DNA of 64,000 bases from Ananas comosus (GCF_001540865.1 NC_033627.1:3548998-3612997), one strand, 5' to 3'. Numbered from the stretch's first letter, positions 37,418 through 51,743 are shown. Numbers and translations are program-made. The notes: generated by a model not told the origin, from the sequence alone.

Positions 37418-37895
37418 TGTGAGACCCAGATAATCCTATATATAAGATATAATAGATAGGGCTAACTCTTAACTCGGTTAAGCATTTTGGGTAGTGGCAT
37501 AGACTAAGAGGTTAAGAGAGTTAAGCGTGTTAGAGACGGAGTAGTCCTAGGATGAATAACCCCCTGGGAAGTCGGGGCGTCACAGAATGATATCGGAGCC
37601 AATTACCACCGGAAGTGTGAGATAGTCTCGACTGAGCCAGAGTCTGGATGACGGCTAGCGAGACGAGTCTCACATCGCCTGGGTACTTGTGAGTCTGAGC
37701 TGCCGGAACGTCAAGGCTTAAAGGGGGAAAGATTGTGAGACCCAGATAGTCTATATTATAGATATAATAGGGCTAAACTCTTAACCCGGCTTAAGCATTT
37801 TGGGTGGTGGCTAGACCAAGAGGTTTTAGAGAGTTAAGCGTGCTAGGACGGGAGTAGTCTAGGATGGGTGACCCCTAGGAAGTCGGGGCGTCACA
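37418..37895 (+). mobile_element. Cassandra-type TRIM, left-copy image
   Basis: Same element as 55311-55798. LTRs begin TGTGAGACCC and end GGGGCGTCACA. The 5S-like part GGATGGGTGACCCCTAGG is kept in the right LTR. Single-base errors relative to the right copy. Confidence 0.85.
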
Positions 37896-38449
37896 TCTGA
37901 ACACCAAGTATTAAATATAAAAATAAAAAGTTTTGAGGAAAACTTAAATCTACCCATTGTAAGTACAATGAAAACTTTGGATTAAATGTCTTAGTGTAAT
38001 TAAACACAAATCATCAAATTTAGGTTGTGTTATATGTGTACATGTACTAATATACACTTTGCATACAACTAATAGCTCATATATATATATATACCTGTTG
38101 TTCTTAATAATAAAAAAATTAAATTACAGAAATTTTCTTGTAAATATTCTATTGTTTTTGTTTTTTCTCTTAACTTTAATTCAAAAATCTATATTTTATA
38201 TTTGTTAATAATTTCAAATTATTGGCATTTAGTCACACTCAGTAGGATTTCATCAGCAATTCCTTTCCTCACTATTCTTTTTATTTTTAATATATATCGA
38301 AAAAAACGCTTCAAAATACAAAAAAATAATAAAAAATATTTATTTCTCTCATCAGAAAGAGTAAGAATAATTTAATGCCTCATTTTGCTAGCTCTCTATT
38401 ATGCCGTACCCTCCCTAAAAATATTTCAAAATTTCAGTAGAGATCGTCA

Positions 38450-38594
38450 TCTCTAGGAGCACGTGACGAAGGGTTTGGTGGTTGGGACATGAGGTCCGCA
38501 AGTTCGAAAATTATTGAATTTCATTTTCATGCTAAGTTTATTTCTAAATGAATGAACGAGACGGTCGCGGCTATCTATCCCTAAAAAAAAAAAA
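38450..38594 (+). mobile_element. SINE, third locus (left-copy image)
   Basis: Corresponds to 56345-56492. Has AGGGTTTGGTGGTTGGGACA, the damaged box-B region GTCCGCAAGTTCGAAAA, the body word TTTATTTCTAAATGAA and a poly-A tail. Confidence 0.72.
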
Positions 38595-39324
38595 TTTGAA
38601 TAGTAACAAAATTTTAGATTTAAATCATAAAAATAAAAATAACTATTTACATAATTTTTTTTTGTAATTTGTTTAATTATAAAAATACATTTGTGTGTAA
38701 AGTTCACAGCGCTCATTCCGGGCATAATGTATTATTTTTATTTTTTTTTTTTTTTGAGAGAAAAATGTTTATATTTTTTAAGTACCTTATTATGGTTTTA
38801 GTTTCTATTAGCTCTCTTGTTGACATTTTGAATCCTTGTGATGTAGACAATTAATTTGACACACAGTAGGTGATCAGACATTAATTAATGCATACATGTG
38901 TATTAACTAATAACAGAGCTCGATTGCTTGTTCCACGCTATTCTACAGCATATAGTGCTTAGCACATAAAATAATCTTTTGATATAGGTTTCTTTTTTTT
39001 TTTATTTTAAAAAAAAAAGAACTTTCTCTACTAATAAAATCCATAATAACTTGATAAACTATTAATATTGGTGTGTGTAGGTTTCTCATTGACTGATTAG
39101 CCCATGAACTAATTAAAATTGCTGATATTATATACACTTGGATTGCAATTTAACATATAATAATAAAGTTAATTTTTTTTTATAATGTAGCTAAAATTAC
39201 TCTTAGGTAAGCATTAAGGGTGTTGAAAGATGTACAACTGCTCTTTAAGAAACCTCGTCTAAACTATGTTAATATAAAAGTTTGAATACTATTAAATGAA
39301 TTAATATTATTTATTATCTATGTA

Positions 39325-39830
39325 TCACGGACACTTTTTCAAGCGCCATCGCGTGTCCGTATCGGACTCGGCAAATCCATGTCGGACGTAGCGCTGTGTC
39401 GCGTGTTAGAACGATTCGTATTGATAATGGAACACTTCTTGGCACGCTCATTTATGGCGATCCATAAGCGTATAAACTAAAAATATCATATCTATTTTTG
39501 TTTACTTTTTTTATACATATGTAATGTAAGAGAATGAAAATTTAGATTTTTTAAGAATGTATATAATTTCTTTTAGACAAATATAAACAATTATGGTATG
39601 TGGAATAATTTCTTTTCTTAAAATAATGAACTATCATAAAATTTTACTAATTTTATTCGTACGCATATAATATATATATATTTATCAAATTAATATTTTA
39701 TACATAATAAAAATATATTATTGATATATATATTTATTTAGTTAAGTGTCCATGTTGTATCCTGTCTAAATTTTTTGAAAATTGCTGAGTACGCGTGTTG
39801 TAGGTGTCCCGTGTCAGTGTCCGTGATGCT
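39325..39830. mobile_element. MITE with CACGGACAC termini (left-copy image)
   Basis: The left end TATCACGGACAC and right end GTGTCCGTGATGC are inverse. GC-rich sub-repeats (GTGTCCGTATCGGACTCG) lie near the left end and an AT-rich centre between. Corresponds to 57222-57729. Confidence 0.65.
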
Positions 39831-41999
39831 TCAGTTTATTATTAATTTTAGTCTTTAAATTTTTATAGAGTCAATCACCAAATAGTAATTTTAGGCATCT
39901 AAAGGAGAAGAATCAGCTATTACAGGAGATAATATAGATAGGGATAAGAAAAATAGTGTTTTGGATGAAAATTAGGTTGTTCCGCACGGAATTAAGAATA
40001 ATTTTAGATAAGTTTTATATAGGAAATAGGTGTCTGGTGGAATAAACGAAGAAACTCTATTTCTGCGATAAAAAATTAGCGTTTGGCGTATAGGAGGGAT
40101 AAGGTCCTATCTATCCTATCCGACTAACCAACGCAATACAGAAAATAAATAGCAATTCTTTTTTCTATTATTTAGTAGTATTCCTTATCCGGCTACATAT
40201 ATACTACAATCGGAAGAAAATTATATTAAAAAAACGCCAAACATGTATTTTACGTAGGATTGCGGGAGGAGCTATCAAGATTAAAATTCTTATGTTGAGG
40301 CTCAAATTTTGTCCTTTTAAAAGGTGTCCTAGGTAAAAAGCTAGACATGTAACATTTATATAACATATAGTGTATATATTGCATCTCTCTCATCTGAATT
40401 TACAATAATTTTTTAAAAGTTTTTTTTAATATTATAAAAAAGTTAATAAAACTTGTAAAATATAAATATAATCTTTGATTAGTACGTAAATACAAATTCA
40501 GGTACAAACATCGTCATATGCCACTTCAAAAGTGTCAAAAAAATCTCTAATTTTCTAGAATTTACAAATGAGACCTAGATTTTAGAATATATTTTTGGAC
40601 AATTTAAAGGATAAATTTAAATTTTTAATAATATATAAGCAATAAATAAATGTAAAAGTTTCTAAATATATACTAATTTAACAAGGTGTACCAGATAGTA
40701 CTGTCATTACGCAAAATTTCATTTCCATTTTTACATTCAAAAAAAAAAAAACAAACAAATTTCATTCACACATGTACGGATAAGAGTTTGCTAAGAAATA
40801 ATTTGTAAGAAAGTTTCGACTAGCTTGATTCACACATTCAGGGATTAGAGTTTTTTTTTTTCTTTTGTGTTTTTGAAAAGGTGCAATGCATGGTTTCTAG
40901 AAGTAGTGGATATATGATAATCTTGATCACTTTAATCCGATACCTTGGGATTATATAATCAAGATTATAATTCGCGAGATAGGTTAGCCAATTTTTTTTA
41001 AAAAAATTGCTGAGTAATAAAACATTCTTAGCTTATGAATAATTGGGAACTTTGTGTACCAAACTCCCAACTCTACAATTAAATAAAAAAAAAGAAAGGA
41101 AAATTAAGCACGTTCATATAAGTTCTCACACCATATTAATCAGTCAGGTTCTCCAAGTACAAAAAGATCAATAAATAAATTAAGATAAATAAAAAATAAA
41201 AACCCTTTCTCAACATCCCTAAATTTCAACCCTTTAACCAAAGCCAAACTCAAATAACAGTCAATGCACAACCAATAACATAGTTCACACTTCACAATCC
41301 TTTTAACTCTCCAAATTTAGAAGGAAATAAATTAGTGACATGGACACGCTTATGACCGAGACAATTTATATATTTCATTATAAGTTTGCTGCTAACTAAT
41401 CTCCACCTATAAGATATCTCGAAATATGTAAAACAAGTATAGCGCTACTCTTATCTGACACTATTCTAGAGAATATAAATTATAGAATTAATTTATACAT
41501 ATTTGCAAATATATAAATAATTTTCATATAATATTTTTACAAACAGTATATATTTTCAAATGCTGTATAAGTTTGTACGTGTAGGAACGTTTAATTATTT
41601 AATTTTAGCTATTACAAATATTCTACTCCATAAGGATACTTAGTATTAATAATAAATAACAGGGCTAAAAATTATCAAAAACTGATAGAGCTATAGTTGA
41701 TGTAACATGAGTTACTAATTATCTAATACGGATTCTAACGGCTTTGAGGGATAATTTGAAAATCGTTCAGGATTTGTAAGGGACAAATTACGAAAGTTGA
41801 ACATTTGCTAGGGATTATTTGTATTCACTTATGTGACGAAAGTTGAATTATGTAAGCGAATATATATTAATTATGTTTATAGTTAGAAATGTATGATAAA
41901 TTTAACTATATAAATTTATAACTTCTTTAGAAGGTCCCAGACTATAGACGGGATGTATGCGCATGACTCATTTCCAGGGTGCTGAAGCCCGATCTACTC

Positions 42000-42335
42000 T
42001 AGTGGATGCAAATGGATCGGGTTGGTGGAGCTCCGCCGACGATACCGCCCCGAAATGGGGTGGTAAGTGTTAGAACAAAAAATACTAAAAAAATATAACG
42101 CCACCGAATCCGCCCCGATCGCAAGTAAAGGGAGCGGAGAGAGTGGGAGACTCTTTTCTTCTTCAATCCGCCCGATCCGCTAAAAATCAGAGTTTCCGGG
42201 CCGATCGCCCGATATGGAGACGGTAAGTGGGAAGACAAAATAAATAAAAAGTACGCGCCATGGATTCGCCGACCCCGATAGAAATGGAGAGCGGGAGGTG
42301 GGGGACTCTCCCGCCGGATCCGCACGTTTGATCTA
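42000..42335. mobile_element. hAT-type MITE (left-copy image)
   Basis: Corresponds to 59847-60187. The right target duplication GATCTCTC (42336-42343) is intact; the left one is altered. Confidence 0.75.
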
Positions 42336-42581
42336 GATCTCTCATTAGTCGACAGGTCGATCACTTGCACTGTATTTTACTTTGAGACTTATTCTCATTG
42401 CCAAACAATACAACTCCTCGTTCTTACTCCCACACTCTTAAAACTACATGTTGTCAGCATCTCCCCTCATTGCGTCTGGCTGCTGCTGCTGCTGCTGTGT
42501 GCGCCTTCTGATCTAGAATAAAAAAATATTGATTTGATTTGAATTTGATTTGAATTTGAATTTAAGCAAATTAAAGAGAAG

Positions 42582-44956
42582 ATGGTGTATAAATAAAGCA
42601 AAAGGAAAGAAGAAGGCGCGGCGGCAGCAGCAGCGGCAGCATGCGGTTAGGGAGGATGGCGTTTTGAGTGGGCCGTTCGCGGTGGGGCGGTGGTGCGGCC
42701 CTTGGCGGTGGTTCATGGTGTTCGCGATCGATGCTGAATATTGAGCGGCGTCGGGACAGAGGCGACGCCGTACATAATCGAGGACTATACTCCAAGACCT
42801 GAAGGCGGCGTCGCTTACGACCAGCAGACGGCTGAACACGGCTGAGCTTCTTAAGAGCTGGGGCGCCAAACGTCGGACGTGCAACGTCGGCATCAATCAA
42901 CGATGGTCACGGCCGCCGACTCTCCCGGTCGTGCTCGCCATCGGCGCCGTCATGAAACCTCTTCGGCTACTCGATGATTACCTCGCCAGATTCACGGCCG
43001 CCAGCCCCGGCCAGCGTCCGCCCTCATGATGCTTCTACATCTTATCGGGCAACTCGAGTGTGCCTGACATTATATATTTATATAGGATATTTTTCTGATG
43101 CAGTTCATTCGACTTACGCAGTTAGAAGCTAAGAAGTAGTATAGATAGAGATCTATTCCTCTTGTTGTTTCGTTTTTTTCTTTTTTGAAATAAATAGAGA
43201 CTAACCAATTTTTCATTGTAAATTTTATGATTTTAATTGGTAAATTGTATCAAGCGCCTTAATAATTTAAGTTATTGCAGATTTTATTAAAATATTTTTT
43301 TTCCTTTTATTTTACTATTTTGTGTATACTTTGCAAAAGTATATATATTATATATGTATAGGATTGATTTTTAATTAGAAATTGAAATATAGAGATGAGG
43401 ATAGAAAAATTATTGCAGCTGAGTATGTATGTATTGTATGCATTGCAGGCGTGGTCGCTAACACAGGGCGGCGCTGGTGACGTGCGTGAAGAACTTCACC
43501 GGAGAGCTGGCGTGAGATTTGCTCGGGCCTCCTGAAAGGGCTTGTCGGGATCAGCGGCGGCCATCTTTCCGGCTGTATCGCCATCTCACACGGTGGCGAG
43601 GACTCCAAGTCCCGTCTCTCATTAGCTGGGTCCGGCCGTCATCTACATCCTCTTCGTCCCACCAATCCGAATCATTCCCCTACCGCCGCAGGCCGCCATT
43701 GCAGCCGGAACCACCCCTTCTACTGCTTCTCGATAATCGTCCATCGTCCCTCGCCACCATACTCATGGTCGTCATCGTACGTCGAGAACAGAGTCGGCGT
43801 TCTCGCACGCCGAGTATCAGGAATCGGCGCCGCCGTCCTGGTCGTTCCTGCTCTTTTCCTCCCCTGCGCCGTCGTCCCGGTAAGCAGCAGAGGTCAGGGA
43901 GACTCCAAGCCAAGAAGAAAGGCAGTCGATTCGGTCATTCCTCCTCTAATCTCAGAACGGTCCCCGCTGAACCAGCATCGCGATCGTCGAAGAGAGTCGA
44001 CTGCGGAAGAGGAGGAGGAGCCACGAGAGCGGTCGTGCTCGGGATGTTTCAGCCTCCGGCGAGGGACGACGACTACTCGATCCTGCAGGCAACTGTCGTC
44101 GAGCGTGGACATTGATCGTGCTTGTTCGTGGCGACGATATACGGGATGTGGGCGGACGATGACGGCGATCGACAACTGGGCCAGATCGCGGCGTTCGTCG
44201 GCTTTACCGACGAGGCAGCAATAAACCTTCGTCTCGCTTGGTGAGCATCTGGAACTACGCGATCGGGCGCGTCGCCCGCGGTGTTCGCGTCGAGTTCTCC
44301 TCGCAGCAGTTACAAGTTCCCAGCGCTCGCCTCGTGACTTCAACCTTCGTGCTCCTGTCGCTGCGTCGGCCACCTCCTCATCGATTCGGGCCGTGCCGCA
44401 AGTCGAATCTACGCCACTCCTCATATCGGCTTTGCTTTCGGGCGCAGTGGTGGGCGCTGCTCTTTCCGCATTTCATCTACGAGGTGTTCGGCCCTCAATA
44501 CTAACTCGACGCCTCTAAACTTCGGCTCAGTCGAGCGAGCCGATCGGCGTCGTACATAAACTCAACGTGAGGATCACCTGGGACCACTTGTTACGACCGC
44601 CGAGCGCGAAGGAAGAGCGACGGGCTCGCGGATGTGGTCCGGCAATGGACACGACGTGGCATGGTGAGTGCACTGCCTTCAAGCTCTCGTTTCATGTATA
44701 ATAAGCGCGCTGACCCGTGGTGGCGGGGCCTTGGTCATCGTTAAGATACTGGTGTGTGAGGACAATGGAGTTTACTATAAGAGAGATATATATAGCTAAA
44801 TGTCAGAGACTCTTTCCTCTATGTGGATATTTGTGCGAGAAATAATGTAATAAGCAATGGAGTGGTGGGCGAGAGTGTTAAATGGAGGTGGAGGGAAGTG
44901 TGTTCAACAGAGATAAATGCGAGTGAATGGGATGGGGTGAGGTTATAAGAGAATAG
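42582..44956 (+). pseudogene. Frameshifted image of the NFD4-like MFS gene
   Basis: Collinear with the intact gene at 60434-62679, including the intron. Exon 1 image is about 42582-43057 and exon 2 image about 43449-44956. Stretches such as AGACCTGAAGGCGGCG and TGGCGAGGACTCCAAGTCCC match exactly, but one-base indels break the frame many times. Errors are as common in the intron as in the exons and do not follow codon positions. The longest open frame left (43519-44115) is not in the native frame throughout and should not be called a protein. Best read as an uncorrected-read copy of the same locus; a young pseudogene is the alternative. Confidence 0.85.
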
Positions 44957-45558
44957 GTTTGTTGTTTTAATTTAAAAAAAAAAGTAGATTTGAACTTGTA
45001 TAAGTAGCAAAAAACTCATATTTATTTAGTGTGTGAAGATATATATAAAAGAATATTTCCGAGCTTCTTATTTCTATAAAACACTTTTATAGGAGAAATA
45101 TAATAATATGCCATTAAGTTCATTACTCTTCAAAATTTGTTAAGAGTTCAACTACTATTAATATAATTTATAAAGAGAAAAAAATTATTTGCGTTCCATC
45201 ATACAGCTATAAGATGCTTTTAGATTTATAATAAATTTTATTGAATATGCTTTATATATATATTTTGGATTCGATGTTAACCGACTTAGGCCAAAAAGCT
45301 TTCGACAAGTTAGTAATACCGGAGTCTAGTTAGCTGTGCTTAACTTATAGTGCATTCAAAACAAAATTTGCGAAATATATAAAATAGGTTTTGTGCTACA
45401 TGGAGAAGTGACTTTTCAAACAAAAAATAATTTGAATTGGATCATTAGTGAGTTGCATAGAAACATTGCTAACAATAATTTCATTCTTTATTTTTTGGCG
45501 GGTTAGTAGATTAATTTACAAGCAATTGAGTCAATATGAATTCTCTTGTGATAGAGAC

Positions 45559-46332
45559 TGGAGGTGGAACCGAGACGAGCTCGAGCGGGCTTATGCTAGT
45601 CAAATTCGGCCATTGAAATTAATTTCGAGCCTAAAATCTAGGCTTCATTTTAATTCGAGCGAGCCCGAGCGGAGCCTAATTTTTGAGTCGAGCAGGAAGC
45701 GAAGCTTAAGCGAGGCGATTAGAAATTCTCGAATTATATAATCATGGTTTAATTTTTATAGAACATTACTTATAATATTGATGCAATATTGCTCAATAGT
45801 TCAAAATACAAAAATTACAAGAATAGTGAGCTTATTGGCGTGAACTGCCTGACTTGGGTGAGGGCCTGAGAGATGAGAGAGATATTAAATGAGATGACGA
45901 GAGAGAGAGAATGGGATGGGGGGGGGGTGCGAATTAGGAATTTGAAAATTTGAAATGTGTATCTATTTTAGTGTCTCTGTTTTGGGTTTTGGTAATGTGC
46001 AATAGTGAAAATCTGAAAGAGAGAAGTGTGTTATATAAATTTTAGAATTGGCTCATATTCACGGTTTCGTAGCTTATTTGGGTATTATTTTATTGCGCAA
46101 CAATAATGGCCCTTAAAATTAATTAAGGCTATATATATTAAATACATTTCTATATATATTACTATTATATTCGAGCTTTACGAGTCTTTTCGAGACATAA
46201 TTCGCAACGAGGCCGAGTAATACTCAAGCTCGCTTCATTGATAATTTCGAGTCGGACTCGAAGACGAGCTGAATATTCGAGACCGCAACAACGGAATCGA
46301 AGCGAGCCGGTCGCTCGGTTTGCAAGGCCCTA
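45559..46332. mobile_element. hAT-like element with GAGC-rich ends (left-copy image)
   Basis: Corresponds to 63274-63984. Left flank ATAGAGAC (45551-45558); right flank begins ATAGAGA. Terminal GAGCGAGC/GCTCGCTC words are present with errors. Confidence 0.75.
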
Positions 46333-49028
46333 ATAGAGAATTGCATTTATTAATATTTTCATTTGGGATTAAATTGATTTTTCTCTCTATAAAGTTAGCT
46401 GATTAGGCATAAGTATACAAATACAACACTGAAACTGGTTCAGACTATATATTCGTTTAGAAAAACGAAAACTTTTCGTTCGTGTTAAGTCCGTTTTAGA
46501 TGATATGATTCGAATCTGATGATCGGAACAGTTTAAACTTTTGATTAGGTATTATAAACGTCTAGAATATAAATTTTTTAAATTTGAATTCGTTATCAAG
46601 TCATTGAAGAGTCGAAAAGGAAATAACTGTGAAAATAGATGTTAGACTTTTTAATTTATGATCGGGTTATCAAACGTTTATCTAATTAGGGATAAAAATT
46701 TTGTATCAAAAATCAAATTGTTTGGATTGTTTATATATCGATATTAAAATAAGGAAAACAATCTATTGACCGTTCAAAAAATCTGTTGATTTGTGATTCT
46801 TTGATATACTAAATGAATTTTTAAATTTGTTTAAAATTTAGTTTCTAGACATTTTTAAATACTTAGATCAATTTTAACTGGTTTAGTCATCGATTCGAAA
46901 TTATGTTATCTAACGGAAAGCTTTAGAAGATTGAAGACCCCCATCATTCTAAAAGGATAGTAGCTAGAATTCACATAATCCTAGATTAAAGGAATTCGTT
47001 CTTTTTTTTCAGGTATAAAAGAAAGCATTTTCATTGTATTAAACAAAAGATAATTTTATATGAAGATTAAAAATTTCAATATGATGTTAGGAAGCATGAT
47101 TTTCACCGAACAATTATTAGAATCGGAAATTTGTGCATCGAATACGATATTTAACAGTGACTAAATTTAGAACAAAATTATATGAAGAAAGAGGATATTG
47201 GATAGAAAAGATAACTAAAACTAATCTTTAATTAATTTAAAAAAATTATTATACCTTAGAGACAGTGCACTTAGTGCAACATTTCATAGCACTTGTTATC
47301 TAATTAAACCAATTGCTAAAAATATATTATAAAAGTCATTAACCAGATGATAAATCAATTTTTATTTTGATAATTATAAACATATAATTTGAAATAAACT
47401 TTTATTATCTAAGTTCAATTTTAGATTAAGGTTGGATTATTATTATCAACATGAATGTTATTTATTGAGTTGATCGGTAAGATGGACCCTCTCGAAATAG
47501 CAGATTTAATGTATGTCTTTATTATATATAATCTGCATCCTAGTGATCTACATAAGTATAGGCTTAGTTTGCGTAATTGATGTCTATCTAACGTAATACG
47601 ATAAAATGGAGTTGTGGAAAAAGACATATAGAAATTATGTTTATGCGTTATACGTAGATAGACCGCAGAATTTATTGTAACTGATCATCGATATTGCGGA
47701 AGGCCGATTTAATTCAGAACAAACAGCAGATATTTTTTTTAAACCGTACTTTCTCAACGCCGTAAGCGACAAATTCCCCGCAATCCCAAACGAAGCTAAA
47801 TAATTATATAATTTACAGTAATTAATCACTATAAATTATGGAAAGTTGTGGACAAGGATCAACTTGATAGAGCATTCAACACCGAATTGTTGATCTAAAC
47901 TTATATTGTATTTTTTTTTGGCAGTAAACTTCAAATACCACCTCGTAGGGTTTTTATTTTTACATTTAGTAATCATGTTTAAAGACTGTATACACTTTAG
48001 TACCAATAGTGGTTTAATTTTTCTACTTGATTTGATCGGCTCCTCAGTTAATATTTCGTTAAGATTTATATCAAAAACCTTAGATATCATACCTAGATTG
48101 AATGAATATTCACTTTATAACTTTTGTTTAACTTTTTCATGATTTATAAAAAAATTAATATAGAGGAGATAATAATAAAGAAAAATAAACAATGATATAG
48201 AATTAACATATTTTAAATACAGAGTATTTAAAGTGAGAAATGCGAAACTACAGGAGTAGTATTTGAAGTTTTATTTTTTCTTTTTTTAAGGAAGAAACAA
48301 GAAAGACACCACCTCTAATTGAAAGGACATGTAAGGGACATGATATTAATATTTTCTTTTTGAAAAATTGATATATTTTGAATTTATCTACAAAATAATT
48401 AGGTGCTGCTTCATTAGTTAGCTAATGAATGCTCAGCTTTGAAAATGGACCTAAATCAGTGAAGTTTGGCCCTAAAATTGATCCGTAAGGTTTTTGAACC
48501 TCAAAACAAGTTTTGCCAAGTTCAAGCTGGTCAATAATAGAGTCAATTTGGAAAAGAGGTTGTTTTCTTCGGGTTTTAACGTTCAATTTGAGATTTGGAT
48601 TTGATTGATTTTGTAATCTCTATTGTTCTGCAAATTCGGGACCCGTAATCTATTTGGGCTATTTCAGGCCAAGCTGAATTGGCATGAATTCAATTGCTAG
48701 GCTAGCTTGGTTGGTTTATTAGATGTTGTTTTTCTTTGTGAGAAGAGAAGAGAGGAGAGAGAGTAAAGCTAAAAATTATCCTCTTCATTATAATTTGCAT
48801 AAAAAATAGAGTAACTAAAAATGTAAAAGTAAGTGATTTTGAAATTTTGAAAACTTGCAATACCCGATCGGAGTATTTAATCAAACTGACCATGGTCAGT
48901 AATGGAAGTAATTATTTTTATTTAGAGCATTGGTTTCTTCCGTCGTCGAGCAGAAGGCTAGTTGTACTTCGTTGATCTGTAAGCATGGGCAAGTCAGATC
49001 AAGCATATGATCTCCTCGTGCCGTTGTG
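46333..49028. other. Right overhang of the left copy, no gene seen
   Basis: Follows the left-copy block and has no counterpart inside the window. If the repeat is an artefact, this DNA is a noisy version of what lies beyond base 64000. AT-rich; contains one MITE (47925-48275); no coding signature. Confidence 0.6.
47925..48275. mobile_element. MITE, 'TTCAAATACCAC...' family
   Basis: Left end GCAGTAAACTTCAAATACCA. The right end AGTAGTATTTGAAGTTTTA is the inverse, with GAGAAATGCGAAACTACAG inside. About 350 bp, non-coding. Confidence 0.7.
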
Positions 49029-49053
49029 NNNNNNNNNNNNNNNNNNNNNNNNN
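49029..49053. other. Assembly gap of 25 N
   Basis: A run of exactly 25 undetermined bases between the left-copy overhang and the start of the right copy. The round size suggests a placeholder rather than a measured gap. Confidence 0.99.
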
Positions 49054-49094
49054 TTATTATAATATTATATATATTATAATTAATTATATTTATA

Positions 49095-49628
49095 TCTAAA
49101 GCGGCTGCTGCACTACTAGGGCCTCACGGGGTCTCCTGTTGTCCTGTGAAGCCCGTTTTCGATGAGATTTCGATCGACGATCGTGCTAGTTAGATTGATT
49201 TAGCGCATTAAAGTTTTCTGCAAAAATTTTTGCAGAATTTTTCAGATATATTTCCCTAGTGTAGAAAGGATGTCAAATCTTATTTTTAATGGTTGATATC
49301 GTTGCGTTTTCCAGTTTAATGGTGTTGAAGTATTCGAATCAGATAATTTGATAGAAATTCTTTATACTATTCAAAAGATTTATTTTCTGATCGAAATTTT
49401 CGTGTTATATCACACATTTTTTATAGATTTTGTATTTAACGTAAAAATATTGATTTGAATCCTTTTGATTGCTAGAGTAAATGATATGAAAAATCGCCAA
49501 AAATTATTTCAGACGTTTAATTGCGATAGATACCTTTACGGAAGCAGAATCATTCGATTCGAAACTCTATCATCGAACGGATCAGGGCAGGGAGGCTTCC
49601 GTGCTCTCTGAGAGCACAGCAGCGCTAT
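49095..49628. mobile_element. Fold-back MITE, noisy copy of 31214-31764
   Basis: Same arms with many indels (GCGGCTGCTGCACTACTAGG at left, GAGAGCACAGCAGCGC at right). Confidence 0.7.
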
Positions 49629-50575
49629 ATATATAATATATATTAAAAAGCATCTATATATATATATTATATATATATATTATAATTTTATATTTCTATA
49701 TTACTATTATATTTATTATAGGATTCATCTGGTGAGATAAAGGGCATCTTAAATAAGTGAGGAATTGATTTTCACGCTAGAAAAGAGTTTTTCAATGTAT
49801 TAGTTCCGCAAGTACCTTTAGTTTCATAAAGAGTATATTTACCTTCTTTAGAAAATGTAGTGGATTGATTTGTCAAATATTGTTCGAAGCCAAAACTTGA
49901 AGATCAATACTATCTGTTGGCAACACACGCCTGTGTTTCAAACTATTTTCGTTTTTTCGCAAGGAGAATTGAAGCGCAAGGTAACCAAAAAATTTTTTTT
50001 TTTTCATACGAATAATACTTTTTCTTCTGAAAACCGTGTCTTGAATTTTTTACGTAGACATATTGTGAGGACGGCAAGTCAATAACCGGAAATCACGATG
50101 CTTTATCAAAGCGGATAATATTGTAATTTATTCTATACATGAAATATAAGAATATGTTAGCCAATGAATCTATATATTAATTTATGTTCAATCGATCTTT
50201 TTCATTAAATGAACTACTAAATGCATGTAAGTTATATATATAAAGGTGTAAAAAGAGGATAAATATGTAAAAAATGAGATATTATTTTTTCGTTTTGCGT
50301 TTTGATTGATCTAAGCCGCACCAATATATATCTATTGTAGTTATAATTGGACCTTAAATCATATAAATAATAATTATAAAGCTGATAATAACCCCAGTTT
50401 TTCTAACAAAATTCACAAAGATCAGAACAAATTTAATTTCATTTTTAACCACTCTAAACAACATTCTGAGGGAATTCACGTGCATTTCTTTTTGTTTCTA
50501 TTTGTGCGAAGTTTCACACGTTGCAATTTGGTGGACTCTCCACTTGCTTTACAATTTTGTTTAAAGGTAATTTGT

Positions 50576-50611
<36 letters not shown>

Positions 50612-51743
50612 GAAAATCCACTTGTGCTTTAATATATATGCATCATCATTAATGTGCCTCTCTATAAGGATAAATTTCAATCCTGCTTTACTATATTGTC
50701 ACAAAAGTTTAAAATTTTGAAATGTATTTACTCGAGTGAATTCACATAAATTAAATAAATTGTTCAGTAGCTTATAACCTATTTTTGTTGGCTAAATATT
50801 GACAAATTATTAATATAAGTTCAATGTGAGAGTATTGTAATTAATGATGCAATGATAATTAAGATGCTGCATCACTTTTAAATCAACCATACGTCAATAT
50901 TTAGTCAGTTAAATTAGGTTATAGAAACTTGATTGTAATAATTCTAAAGTTCGAATTAAAAATTATAATAAATTAAGGTTTAAGAACCAAAATATTACCC
51001 GCCTCATAGTTTTAAGGACCGGACATGCAATTTACCCTTTATGTAATTTTAGTCAGGAAGGGAAAAGATAAAATTATTGCTTCTTTGGGAATTCCACTTA
51101 CTTGACCTTTTTTTTTCTTTTTTTTTTTTCCTTTTTGGTTGCTTATTGCGTGTGGTGCTGAATCTTTGTGAAGTGCTTTATTAATTCCTTGTTTGGTTTT
51201 TCCTTCTCCAGTAAGACATTTTGTTAGTGTTTATTTTTAGAAGTGAATATGATACTATTTTTCCTTGTTTGTTAATTATTAATTCCTTGTTTATTTTGTT
51301 AGTGTGGTGACTCCCCTAGGCTTTGGTACGTAGATGATTGACTCCTACTTTTCGCTACAGTTTATTTTAATATAATATTCATAAATAATAAAATCAAAAA
51401 AGAAAGTTTTTAAGAGAAGGCCGAAAATAAAATTTTAGGTTTCAAAAACAAAAATAACTCAGAAAGGCTTTTACGCAACCTTTAGGCCATGCTTATCTCA
51501 TATTTATATTGCCTACCATCCAATTAATATATTATAGCTTGTTTGCGTGCTAATGTATGTGATACGAAGAGTTTTGATTGATTCATGCACGTAATAGAAG
51601 GCATCGGACAGATTAATTAATATGGCGAATCAATAAGAGATTTTTTTGTAAGGAACGTTCACTATTCTTCAAATTTTAAATAAAAAGTATTCTCTTTCAC
51701 TAGATCATAGAGATTGAATGAGTACTCTTTAAATGAGCAAATA

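Larger units (their letters stand above)
31170..46332. repeat. Left copy of a ~15-kb direct repeat (probable assembly artefact)
   Basis: Collinear with 49054-63984 along its whole length at an offset of 17.7-17.9 kb. Matched landmarks include 33839/51744, 36295/54179, 37418/55311, 42582/60434 and 45559/63274. From about 32.7 kb on, this copy carries frequent one-base insertions, deletions and substitutions in coding and non-coding DNA alike. Before that point this copy is the cleaner one. Confidence 0.95.

Noticed and set aside
43519..44115. 198-codon plus-strand open frame
   Set aside because: It lies in the error-shifted image of MFS exon 2 and does not follow the native frame; Arg/Ser-rich chance product.
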